A stretch of DNA of 25,011 nt from VAZQ01 sp035263865 (GCA_035263865.1 DATFQX010000115.1:1-25011), one strand, 5' to 3'. Counted from the first letter of the stretch, positions 8,357 through 15,813 are shown. Made by a program: numbers and translations. Notes: generated from the letters alone by a model not told the origin.

Positions 8357-8795
8357 TCAGGCGAATGGAGTGATGACTTTGACGGCGGATCCCACGCGCG
8401 TGATCGGCACAAGATCCTTGATCGAATCGTCGTTCAAGTCCTTGTGTGTGAACAACCCCCGTTCGGGTGAAGGAAATCACTTCTTCCGCGACGGGCTCGT
8501 CGGCGTCGTCTTGATCGGTGCGGTTCTCGACCGCGGCGGCGGGGGGAAGCATCCCCCTGCGTTGTTGTGGCTACCGTGACCCGCCAGTGCGAGAGTGGAA
8601 CCGAGGGGCTGTATGTTCGCCCCCTCGGCGTTGGTAACAAAGTCTCGCACGATTTCTTCAAGCTTGGAAATTTGCTCCGGCGACCATTCGCTCTGCGGCG
8701 CCCACAAAGCCAGCTCCTGTGACAAATTTTCGGCGGCTGGTCTGCTTTTTGTTCTGTGCAGGACGGCTGGTCTCGTCTTCGTTCTGTCTGCTCAT
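8357..8795 (-). pseudogene. Fragmented hypothetical gene, coding signal split between two frames
   Basis: A start with AAGGGGAC upstream lies at 8795 (MSRQNEDETSRPAQNKKQ) and soon runs to a stop at 8658. A neighbouring frame carries a coding-like segment (LALWAPQSEWSPEQISKLEE, then IVRDFVTNAEGANIQPLGS) that ends at 8477. The first frame resumes with an acidic stretch (ENRTDQDDADEPVAEEVISF). The second frame then gives HKDLNDDSIKDLVPITRVGS and ends VKVITPFA at 8357. Joined, these make roughly 145-150 aa of plausible protein needing about three indels. No family is recognised. It is either a decayed gene or a stretch with sequencing errors. The downstream end converges on livM. Confidence 0.45.
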
Positions 8796-8893
8796 GATGA
8801 GTCCCCTTTCACTGACGGAACGCCCTGACAAAGGAACTGGGATAGTCGCCTCGCGAACCGACGTGCCGCGAAGCCGCAGGCGGGGCGACCTGA

Positions 8894-9259
8894 TTACGGC
8901 GCACGCATATAAGACGGCGTACCCCCCGCGAGAAAATCTTCCCGCGGTGGCGCGAAGATGTCCACAACCTCCGTGTCTTCGGAGAAAAACCCTTCGTGCT
9001 CGGTGTCGCCGGGAATGACTGCAACATCGCCCGCGGTCATCGAACGCCGCTCGTTGCCGATGCGGAAATCCATCGTACCCTTGAGCATCCAAACGATTTG
9101 CTCGTGCGGATGCCGATGCGCGCCGGCATGCGCGCCCGCCTTGATTTTCCACCACACGATCATTCCATGCTTCCCCGCAAGAACGCGGCGCTCAATTCTG
9201 TCAGTGATACGCTCCCACGGCAGTTTCTCAAGCGCGCCGAACCCAGACATCACGGGCAT
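8894..9259 (-). CDS. Small single-domain cupin protein
   Basis: A 121-aa protein with both cupin motifs. Motif 1 is HRHPHEQIVWMLKG, with His, His and Glu as likely metal ligands. Motif 2 is GDVAVIPGDTEHEGF, with the fourth ligand His. The IVW and WMLKGTMDF strands and a central FRIGNERRSMTAGD linker complete a jelly-roll barrel. Such proteins may be dioxygenases, isomerases, or sensors or storage proteins for small ligands, and the sequence does not decide. There is no signal peptide, so it is cytoplasmic. The ATG at 9259 has a GGAAGG-type Shine-Dalgarno about 8 bases upstream. It appears monocistronic. Confidence 0.85.
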   Translation of the reverse strand: MPVMSGFGALEKLPWERITDRIERRVLAGKHGMIVWWKIKAGAHAGAHRHPHEQIVWMLKGTMDFRIGNERRSMTAGDVAVIPGDTEHEGFFSEDTEVVDIFAPPREDFLAGGTPSYMRAP

Positions 9260-9456
9260 GATGGTTTCCTTCCGTTGTGTTGCCCCAGAACATTATAGCG
9301 GCTCTCGACTGTCGCAGGGCCTGCTCATTGCGCGCGTCAATCCCGGCATCGGCGCATGTCCGCTTGCGGGCGAACTGCGCTCATGCAACGGCGATCCGTG
9401 CTGATCGTTCGACCCAAAGCGGACAAGCGCACCCAACCCGCAATATAGCGATCCTC

Positions 9457-10542
9457 CTATTGTCGGCCGGCGCGCTCGATTGGCCGTCGGGGCGCCGTCT
9501 GCAAGAGTTGCTGCAACTGTTGGCTCCAGAATTTTGCCATGCCCGTGGTGGCGTGGCCGCGCGTGTCTTCGCTGGCCGGTATGAGGTAGAGCCGGCCGTT
9601 CTTGACGCGTTTGAGTTCGCGCTCGGTGATTCCGGTTTCCGGCGGATTACGCTCGTCGTCGGCAGAATTGATCGCCAGCAGCGCGGCGTGAATGCGTTCA
9701 AGACTCGCGGAGGGATCGTAGTCGCGCGAAGACTCCCATTGGTACAGAAAGTCGTTGGCATCGCCGGGAGGCGGGGCCGCCAAGCGCCCGTCGACGAGCT
9801 TGTCGGCCTTCTCCCGCGTGGGCGCCGTCTTCTGGTATGCGAGCGTTCCTCCGCTGGTAGCGACGCCGAAGAATACGGTGGCCAAGCGCAGCGACCGCGG
9901 CTGTGTGGTGTAGTTGCCATCGTTCCATTCCGGATCGCTCCGGATCGTTTCGGTCATCAGGCGCCGCAGCATCCAATTACGGCTCGCCATCGGCGTCGGT
10001 TGCGACGCCATCGGCATGAGCGCGTCCATCAACTCGGGGTACTTTTCACCCCACAACCACGTCTGCATGCCGCCCATCGAATTACCGAGCACGAGGCGCA
10101 GGTGACGGATGCCGAGCCCCTCCGTCACGAGGCGGAATTGCGCCTCGACCATGTCATCGTAATTGTATTTCGGAAATTTCGTGCGCAGGCCGTCCGATGG
10201 CTTGCTCGATTTCCCGGTGCCGATCGCGTCCGGCAGGACGATGAAGTATTTGTTTGCATCGAGCGGCTGGCCGGTGCCGAACAATTCGCCCGCGAAATTG
10301 GATGTTAAGAAATTTGCCCCGGACCCGCCGGTGCCGTGGAGGATCAACACCGGCTCGCCCGAGGGATCCCCGATCGTCCAGTAATGCAGGCGCAGTTCGG
10401 GCATGACTTCGCCGGTGTGAAAGCGGAAATCCCGCGCCACCCAGTCGCCCTCCTTCGGGGCCGGATAATCCGCGGCCGAGGCCAGTGCCGACGTGAGCAC
10501 GAACGCGAGTGCTCCTGCGATGCCGATGCGCATAGGATTCAT
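9457..10542 (-). CDS. Secreted alpha/beta-hydrolase of the MetX (homoserine O-acetyltransferase-like) family
   Basis: A 361-aa protein with an N-terminal signal peptide (MRIGIAGALAFVLTSALASAA, cleavage near residue 24). The alpha/beta-hydrolase core has an oxyanion-region HGTGGSG and the nucleophile elbow LGNSMGGMQ, with Ser155. The likely acid is Asp295 or Asp296 (INSADDERNP) and His330 lies in SEDTRGHAT. The GNSMGGMQ elbow and the LHYWTIGDPSG strand are typical of MetX relatives. True MetX is cytoplasmic, so an exported member is more likely an esterase or acyl hydrolase acting in the periplasm. The first ATG (10542) has AGGGAG seven bases upstream. It seems to be transcribed alone. Confidence 0.86.
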   Translation of the reverse strand: MNPMRIGIAGALAFVLTSALASAADYPAPKEGDWVARDFRFHTGEVMPELRLHYWTIGDPSGEPVLILHGTGGSGANFLTSNFAGELFGTGQPLDANKYFIVLPDAIGTGKSSKPSDGLRTKFPKYNYDDMVEAQFRLVTEGLGIRHLRLVLGNSMGGMQTWLWGEKYPELMDALMPMASQPTPMASRNWMLRRLMTETIRSDPEWNDGNYTTQPRSLRLATVFFGVATSGGTLAYQKTAPTREKADKLVDGRLAAPPPGDANDFLYQWESSRDYDPSASLERIHAALLAINSADDERNPPETGITERELKRVKNGRLYLIPASEDTRGHATTGMAKFWSQQLQQLLQTAPRRPIERAGRQ

Positions 10543-10672
10543 TTGTCACTCCCTGGATGCGATGGGTCCGCCCAACGCGCGCCGCAGCTAAAAATGACTT
10601 GGGCACCCCCGGAGCAGCCGTAAGAGGCTACGCCACTTTTGCGTGCGAAGGAATGCAGTTGGCAGCTTCACC

Positions 10673-10972
10673 TCATTGCCTTTTCGCCGCCGCTTGCGCC
10701 GCCAGCATCCGCTTTGCCGCTTCAACGTCGATGAGCGGATAGGTGTCGAAATGTGCAGGGACGATATCCGCCCACTCATTGAGGATTTGATGAAGTGCAT
10801 TGTTATCCTCAACGTCGAAAATCCCAACCGCGCCCCGCCCCACGCGAGCATAGATTTGTCGGCACACACCTCGTGCTTCGTACCGAGCAATCCAAGGCCA
10901 GAAAGATTGCCGCGTCTGTGCTAGCTCAGAAGGCCGCTCCGGCCGCGGTGTTGAGACGACAAGAAACAACAT
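10673..10972 (-). CDS. Muconolactone-isomerase-like small protein (MIase / dimeric alpha-beta barrel fold)
   Basis: A 99-aa protein. The start MLFLVVSTPRPERP and the core GRGAVGIFDVEDNNALHQIL (near 49-68) match the muconolactone delta-isomerase domain, where the equivalent motif is GRYANISIFDVDSNDELHEL. The PLIDVEAAKRML end replaces the usual C-terminus. No beta-ketoadipate pathway genes are nearby, so it is probably a generic family member and not CatC. The ATG at 10972 is chosen because GGAG lies eight bases upstream. The longer frame to 11104 has no coding character. Confidence 0.75.
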   Translation of the reverse strand: MLFLVVSTPRPERPSELAQTRQSFWPWIARYEARGVCRQIYARVGRGAVGIFDVEDNNALHQILNEWADIVPAHFDTYPLIDVEAAKRMLAAQAAAKRQ

Positions 10973-11177
10973 GATCGCAACTCCAGCTTTGTTCACCGAC
11001 TGTGTCGCCAAAGCGCGCGGGCGGATCGATCTTGCATAGATGTGCTGCACGCCCAACGGCGGCGGCATCGCTAGCTTTCGCCGCCGTCCTTGGTGCCGAA
11101 ACACTTCCCCACTACCGTGGCCTGCTCCGGCACGGCGAGCTCAACGTCAGAGGGCTGGATCAGAGCGCCAGGCGCGC

Positions 11178-11462
11178 TCAGCGCGCCGCGTGCTTGATCG
11201 CTGTTTCGAAGCTCTTTGCGTCGAAGGCCGGCATACTTTGGATCCGCCCGAGACGCTCCGTCGCGTACCAGACGGAGAACGCGAGCATCGCCTCCGGATT
11301 CGGGGCATCGACGATGTCGACGAAATCGTAGTAGCCCTGCGTGTAGTGGATCGACTCGATCTTAACGCCCAGCTGGTCGAGCTTTGCCTTGGCCTTGGCG
11401 ACCCGCTCCGACTGCTTGCTTGCGTATTCCGGGCTCAGATTTCCAAGCAGCACATATTTCAT
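11178..11462 (-). CDS. GYD-domain small protein
   Basis: A 94-aa protein of the GYD family (ferredoxin-like alpha/beta barrel, function not established). Diagnostic segments are the start MKYVLLGNLSPEYASK, the central YYTQGYYD-like element (HYTQGYYDFVDIVDAP, with the conserved aromatic-Asp stretch) and the following PEAMLAFSVWYATERLG. A possible GTG start at 11474 would add four residues. The ATG at 11462 is preferred because GTGGAG lies just upstream. It sits upstream of the muconolactone-isomerase-like gene on the same strand, separated by about 205 bases. Both small proteins belong to dimeric alpha/beta barrel-type folds. Confidence 0.82.
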   Translation of the reverse strand: MKYVLLGNLSPEYASKQSERVAKAKAKLDQLGVKIESIHYTQGYYDFVDIVDAPNPEAMLAFSVWYATERLGRIQSMPAFDAKSFETAIKHAAR

Positions 11463-11607
11463 GGTCAGCTCCACTCATGTGGATCGTTTTGCGCAAAGGA
11501 CCATGCAATTATACGTCTTCTGGCGACCAGCGCCCATGCCGTTTCGCCGTCTGCTATCCTTGAGATCGGAAGAGCGAACCCGCTGCGGAAACCAAGGGGG
11601 GCCGGGC

Positions 11608-11927
11608 ATGAAGTGTCCTGCGTGCGGCGCTGAAATGCATCTGATGAAGGTAGCGCCGGACAAACCCATGATGGTTCCGGTTACGAAGAACACACCTTCG
11701 AGTGTTCGGGCTGCCACGATCAGGTCCGGCGGCTTGTGTTCATGCCTCGCCCGATTGAGCCTCTCACAGCGAGCCAATGCCGCGGCTCCCGCCAGCTCGG
11801 CTCAAACGTCCGGCCAATGGCGCGATGCCAACAATTGCTTGGTCACGCGCTCTCGGGGCCGTCGCCCGAGTCAACGCCATGTACGTGGGCGGAGCGCTCA
11901 TCGCGATTGGGCTGGCAGGCTCAATGA
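11608..11927 (+). pseudogene. Zinc-ribbon protein gene with a one-base deletion
   Basis: A start at 11608 with an AAGGGGGG ribosome binding site encodes MKCPACGAEMHLMKVAPDKP, a zinc-knuckle beginning (CPAC). At about 11677-11682 (CCGGTT) the frame shifts. The -1 frame continues GYEEHTFECSGCHDQVRRLVF, which restores the second CxxC pair expected for this type of small zinc-ribbon protein. Homologs known from Bradyrhizobium-like genomes have the contiguous form CPxCGAEM...GYE.HT..CSGC. In the unshifted frame the second pair is lost. The tail after MPRPIEPLT is poorly conserved and shows further frame ambiguity. The 3' end overlaps the leader of the collagen-like gene. Confidence 0.6.
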
Positions 11928-12222
11928 TAACTTGGGGTCAAGGTCTAAAGGGCCAATGGGTGATCGAGGACCACCAGGTCCCAAAGGCGCAACGGGCGAT
12001 CCAGGTCCCCCGAGCGCGGTTTCGAGCGTTCGGATCATTCGCTCCAACTGTGACCAGACCGGCTGCCGCGTGCAATGCGGCGAGAGCGAGATGCTTTTAA
12101 CCGCCTATTGTGGCCCGAAACGAAACACCGCCATCATGCCAACCGAGCGCGCCGCAACGTGCCGCGCCGCCGGGCCGGCGAACAGTCCGCGCTTAGCGGT
12201 GTGCGCGCGGATCGAACCATAG
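11879..12222 (+). CDS. Collagen-like six-cysteine small secreted protein, copy 1 (leader and body in different frames)
   Basis: The leader starts at ATG 11879 (MYVGGALIAIGLAGSMITWG; an in-frame ATG at 11825 is an alternative) and is hydrophobic, like a signal peptide or anchor. The body is in the -1 frame: Gly-X-Y triplets GPMGDRGPPGPKGATGDPGP, then a domain with CDQTGCRVQC, LLTAYCG, TERAATCR and a final VC. A -1 shift at AAAGGGC (11947-11953) joins them as GLKGPMGDRGPPGPKG with unbroken Gly-X-Y register. The second paralog begins 14 bases after the stop, and the leader and cysteine domain of the two copies are clearly homologous. No good ribosome binding site is visible. It is either recoded or a one-base deletion mutant. 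Function is unknown. An extracytoplasmic location and disulfides are inferred. Confidence 0.6.
11947..11953 (+). other. Candidate -1 slippery heptamer A_AAG_GGC
   Basis: In the frame of the leader (ATG 11879) the codons are CTA AAG GGC. The heptamer AAAGGGC therefore fits the X_XXY_YYZ pattern for tandem -1 slippage. A short hairpin GGACC-ACCA-GGTCC (11968-11981) lies 14 bases downstream, close to the usual position but weak. Slippage would enter the collagen-like frame. Whether it happens is not shown, and the same run could equally be a one-base indel site. Confidence 0.35.
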
Positions 12223-12235
12223 CATCGGCATCGCC

Positions 12236-12530
12236 ATGCGTGTCTTGTGGGCCGTCACTGCGATTATTCTGGCCGGGGCAGTGATGACCCGGCCCTAAAG
12301 GCGATCCGGGCCCACCCGGCCCCGCCATGGGCATTAGGGTGGTTCGCTCACCGTGCGATGTGACGAAGTGCACCGCGCAATGCGGGGACGACGAGATTCT
12401 CTTAACTGCGTATTGTGGAGCAAGCCGTAATGCAGCCGTCATCCTCACCGAGCGATCCGCAACTTGCCGCAGCACGGTGTCAGCCAATAGCCCGCTTGTT
12501 GCTGCATGCGTGAAGATGCCGCCTCAATAG
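12236..12530 (+). CDS. Collagen-like six-cysteine small secreted protein, copy 2 (leader and body in different frames)
   Basis: The leader is MRVLWAVTAIILAGAVMTRP from ATG 12236, a good signal peptide, ending at TAA 12296. The +1 frame continues PKGDPGPPGPAMG (Gly-X-Y) and then RVVRSPCDVTKCTAQC, LLTAYCG, TERSATCR and AACVK, ending at 12530. The body aligns with copy 1 over its whole length, with six shared cysteines (CDxTxCxxQC ... YCG ... TCR ... C). The body frame has its own TGA at 12285, so without a shift the only start is ATG 12327, giving a 67-aa protein without leader. The junction CCC-TAA resembles +1 shift sites, but a one-base insertion explains it as well. Function is unknown. Confidence 0.6.
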
Positions 12531-12610
12531 CTTTCCGCGACGCGTTAAGCCTGCATGAGCCGCTTCTCGCACACCGCGACGTTTCGCTACGGTGTAATGG
12601 AGGATGAACC

Positions 12611-13363
12611 ATGAAGATCGTCGTCATCGGCGGCACCGGCCTGATCGGCTCGAAGACCGTCGCCATTCTGCGCCAAGGCGGCCACGACGTCGTCGCCGCC
12701 TCGCCCAATACCGGCGTCAACACCATCACCGGCGAAGGGCTTAAAGAGGCCATGGCCGGCGCGCAGGTGGTGATCGACCTCGCCAATTCGCCCTCATTTG
12801 AAGACAAGGCGGTGCTGGAGTTCTTCGAGACCTCCGGTCGCAACCTTCTCGCGGCGGAGGCCGCAGCGGGCGTGCGGCACCATGTCGCGCTATCCATCGT
12901 CGGAATCGACCGGAGCGACAATGGCTATTTCCGCGCCAAGGTCGCCCAAGAGAAACTGATCAAGACGTCCGGCATCCCCTATACCATCATCCGCTCGACC
13001 CAGTTCCTGGAATTCCTCCGCGGCATCGCCGATTCAAGTGCGGATGGAAACACAGTCAGGATTTCGCCCGGCCTTTTTCAGCCCATCGCGGCGGACGACG
13101 TTGCTGCCATCGTTGCCGATGTGGCGCTCGCGGCGCCGCGCAACGGTAACGTCGAGATCGCCGGCCCGGAACTCGCGCCGTTCAACGAAATCATCGCCCG
13201 TTATCTGAAGGCGGTTGGCGACCCGCGTGAGGTCGTGCGTGACCCTGAGGCCCGATACTTCGGCGGCCGGGTCGAGGAGCGCTCGCTGGTGCCGTTGGGC
13301 GAAGCGCGCCTCGGCCGCATCGGTTTCGACGAATGGCTCCGCCGCTCACGGGCAAGAGCCTGA
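12611..13363 (+). CDS. NmrA/atypical-SDR NAD(P)-binding oxidoreductase
   Basis: A 250-aa protein starting MKIVVIGGTGLIGSK, the GxxGxxG dinucleotide-binding motif of atypical short-chain dehydrogenases (NmrA-like / NAD-dependent epimerase relatives). It lacks the YxxxK catalytic pair in the classical place but has HHVALSIVGIDRSDNGYFRAK, typical of the NAD(P)H-binding 'SDR family oxidoreductase' group. IPYTIIRSTQFLEF follows. Family members act as quinone or flavin-type reductases or redox sensors. The exact reaction is unknown. GGAGG sits just upstream of the ATG at 12611. The next gene is 76 bases downstream on the same strand, so they may be co-transcribed. Confidence 0.87.
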   Translation: MKIVVIGGTGLIGSKTVAILRQGGHDVVAASPNTGVNTITGEGLKEAMAGAQVVIDLANSPSFEDKAVLEFFETSGRNLLAAEAAAGVRHHVALSIVGIDRSDNGYFRAKVAQEKLIKTSGIPYTIIRSTQFLEFLRGIADSSADGNTVRISPGLFQPIAADDVAAIVADVALAAPRNGNVEIAGPELAPFNEIIARYLKAVGDPREVVRDPEARYFGGRVEERSLVPLGEARLGRIGFDEWLRRSRARA

Positions 13364-13439
13364 TCCTGCATCGGAAGTACGCCCAGGGAGCTCATCCGCT
13401 GGCACGAGCTGATCCCGGCGACGAACGAAGGAGGCGACT

Positions 13440-13829
13440 ATGACGACCAAACTCGTTGGATTGGTCCTGCTATGCCTCATGAGCGGTATGGCGATGGCTC
13501 AGGAGCCTAAAGTCACGTCGCTCATGTCTAAAGATCTTGCGGAGAATCCCGGCAGGGAAGTTCTGATGATCACAGTAGAGCATGCGCCCGGCGGGTCGAG
13601 TGCTATCCACCGACACAACGCACATGCGTTTGTTTACGTACTAGAGGGCTCCGTTGTGATGCAGCTGAAGGGTGGACAACAAGTAACACTGACACCAGGA
13701 CAGACCTTCTATGAAGGCCCGGACGATGTTCATGTCGTTGACCGGAACGCAAGCGGTACCAATCCGGCGAAATTCCTAGTGTTCTTGATCAAGGACAAGG
13801 GTGCTCCGGCGGTCGCGCCAGTAAAGTGA
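13440..13829 (+). CDS. Secreted cupin-domain protein
   Basis: A 129-aa protein with a signal peptide MTTKLVGLVLLCLMSGMAMA and likely cleavage before QEP. The cupin barrel has motif 1 HRHNAHAFVYVLEG (His, His, with His in place of the usual Glu neighbourhood) and motif 2 PGQTFYEGPDDVHVV with the distal His. This type of small periplasmic cupin often follows redox or stress genes. No substrate can be assigned. A strong GAAGGAGGCGACT ribosome binding site precedes the ATG at 13440. It lies between the NmrA-like gene and the DUF3754 gene, all in the same direction with short gaps. Confidence 0.86.
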   Translation: MTTKLVGLVLLCLMSGMAMAQEPKVTSLMSKDLAENPGREVLMITVEHAPGGSSAIHRHNAHAFVYVLEGSVVMQLKGGQQVTLTPGQTFYEGPDDVHVVDRNASGTNPAKFLVFLIKDKGAPAVAPVK

Positions 13830-13865
13830 CCGTTGGAGCTCCGATCGCGGCACAGAGGCCGCCAG

Positions 13866-15143
13866 ATGCATACAACAGCTGAAATCTCGAAACCGGCCGA
13901 GAGCACGAGGCCCGATCAATTTATCCCAGTTCGCAAGGAAGATCTTTTCAGCGCTCTGATAAAGCAGGGCGACTTAGCGGACCCCGCGCAACGCGAACTT
14001 TTTCGGCGTTTTGCACGTACGGTGCGCACGATCTGCCACTACGAATATTCCGAGACGCTCGATCGGCTGCGCGATGATTATTACTATTTCGATCCTGAGG
14101 TCGCAGGCCACGCTGCGGCCGACCGGGCAAAGAGCGAATACGCCTATGACGATCTCATCCGATCTCTGGACAAAGTTCTCAAAGATGCAAATTTTGACGA
14201 GCTGCCGCACGAGGACGTTGTAGACGCCCACCGCAAACGCACAGTACCGGTCGAAGTCAAGGCAAAGCACGAAGACTTCCGCGAGGTGCGCTTTTACAAG
14301 CGCGGCCACCATGTCGAGCAGCTTGAGGTTAGCGACTGGTTCGGCTTGCGGCGGCGCGAAGTCGAGATCGAGGTATTCGACGACATCGTGCTTTTGGTGG
14401 CGATGAAGACCCAGGCCGAAATCGGCTCACGCCGCGAGTTGCGTATCTTGAAGCGCCGCAAGATCGTCCCCGGCTCGGTGCTCCTGAAATATTTTCGTAA
14501 CTTTTCGTGCGGCGATCTCTACGCGCTATTTCCCAATGCGCGCGTAGTCATGAGCAACTACGACAAGGCCTTTCTCGGCGTGCCGGCGATTGCCGGCGGC
14601 ATTCCCATCCTATTCAAGCTCTACGCCACGATTTCCGTCCTGTTCCTTGTGGCGGGAATTTACTTCGGCGGATCTGGGTCGGTTGCGGACGCCGACATGA
14701 AAGCGGCACTCGCCGCTTTGATGGGAATCGTGGCGCTCGGCGGCTTCGCCGTACGGCAATGGCAAAAACATCAACATAAAACCCTGAAGCACCACATGGA
14801 GCTCGCTGAAAATGTCTACTTCCGCAACGTCAACAATAACGCCGGCATTTTCGATTACCTGATCGCCACTGCCGAGGACCAGGAGACCAAGGAAGCTGTG
14901 CTCGCATACCATTTCATCCACAAGGCAGAACCGGTGCCAACGGCAGGCGAAATCGCGGCGCGTATCGAGACCTGGCTCGCAAAAAATTTCGGGGTCAACC
15001 TTGATTTCAAGATTGCCCATGCGCTCGAGACACTCAATCGCTTTGGACTCGTGCGACGTGATGGCGAACGGCTCTTTGTCCCCCCGCTCGAGCCGGCAAT
15101 CGCCCAATTGCACCAGGTTTGGAACAATTTCTTTAAGCGTTAG
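13866..15143 (+). CDS. DUF3754 (TMEM143-like) membrane protein
   Basis: A 425-aa protein of the DUF3754/TMEM143 family, found in many bacteria and in eukaryotic organelles, function unknown. An N-terminal region of about 235 residues (FIPVRKEDLFSALI start, YYYFDPE, then a beta-rich part with SDWFGLRRREVEIEVFDDIV) is typical. It is followed by FRNFSCGDLYALFPNARVVM. Two membrane segments come next (about 238-268 and 279-297). The C-terminal region begins with a basic stretch KHQHKTLKHH and the conserved NVYFRNVNNNAGIFDYL element. A winged-helix-like end follows (ALETLNRFGLVRRDGERLFV). The ATG at 13866 is preferred, with AGAGG eight bases before it, over a TTG at 13833. The 36-base gap to the cupin gene suggests an operon. 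Confidence 0.86.
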   Translation: MHTTAEISKPAESTRPDQFIPVRKEDLFSALIKQGDLADPAQRELFRRFARTVRTICHYEYSETLDRLRDDYYYFDPEVAGHAAADRAKSEYAYDDLIRSLDKVLKDANFDELPHEDVVDAHRKRTVPVEVKAKHEDFREVRFYKRGHHVEQLEVSDWFGLRRREVEIEVFDDIVLLVAMKTQAEIGSRRELRILKRRKIVPGSVLLKYFRNFSCGDLYALFPNARVVMSNYDKAFLGVPAIAGGIPILFKLYATISVLFLVAGIYFGGSGSVADADMKAALAALMGIVALGGFAVRQWQKHQHKTLKHHMELAENVYFRNVNNNAGIFDYLIATAEDQETKEAVLAYHFIHKAEPVPTAGEIAARIETWLAKNFGVNLDFKIAHALETLNRFGLVRRDGERLFVPPLEPAIAQLHQVWNNFFKR

Positions 15144-15385
15144 TAGAGGGTTGGGCGGCTTCGGAACCGAGATTTAATACCTTTCCTGTGGAGATATTGC
15201 CGAGCTAATCCACCAGAGCGCGTAGCGATTAAATAGAGACGCTGTCTGCCGTGCAGGAGTCCGGTAATAAGGCCCGGCCGTGCTCAGCGGCTTATCTGCT
15301 GGAAGAAGAGGCGACAGTGCTATGGCGAGAACCTACCGTGAAATTGCAGTAGAGGAAAATACTGACTGGTGGGGAGATCTGTGCG

Positions 15386-15800
15386 CCCGAACCGAGCTTC
15401 TCGCATCAGTGGCAGGGTGAGGCGTGTAAGTATCACTGGTGCGCGCACGACGATGGCAAAGAAGCGATCCCAAATTTCCGGTGTCAGCTCCTCGATGCCG
15501 GGATGGCTCACCTCGGCGTCGGGCCGGATCGCACTCATGCCAATGCCGGCGTTATTAACCAGGGCTTCGATCGTGCCGAAGCGTTCGCGCGCGATTTCGA
15601 TTGCATGCGCGCAACCCGTTTCCGTGCTCAGATCGGCGAGGATTGGACACAGGCGCTCCGTCCTGTTGCATAAACTCTTGAGGCGTTCGAGCGACGCCGC
15701 GTCCCAATCTACGGCTGCGACGCAATGGCCGTCACCAAGAAGTGCTCGCGTCATCACGCGTCCGATGCCTCCGGGCTTCGTGATGGCATGTGGACCTCGA
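15386..15800 (-). pseudogene. Short-chain dehydrogenase remnant, broken at both ends
   Basis: A continuous minus-strand frame encodes a classical SDR core. PGGIGRVMTRALLGDGH is the glycine-rich motif with its first part altered (normally TGxxxGIG). AAVDWDAASLERL follows, then ALVNNAGIGMS (NNAG motif) and the ELTPEIWDRFFAIVV helix. The frame stays open after MREARFGR but the sequence there no longer resembles an SDR and stops at 15320. The YxxxK catalytic motif and the last 80-100 residues are absent. There is also no plausible start codon before the glycine motif. It begins about 15 bases past the stop of the upstream alcohol dehydrogenase, so it was probably the second gene of that operon. 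The 240 bases between this break and the DUF3754 stop hold no clear gene. Confidence 0.72.
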
Positions 15801-15813
15801 CAGAACGTCGTAC

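Noticed and set aside
15322..15420. Plus-strand short frame MARTYREIAVEENTDWWGDL...
   Set aside because: It has a plausible look but is 32 residues long, has no ribosome binding site and overlaps the SDR remnant; no family is recognised.
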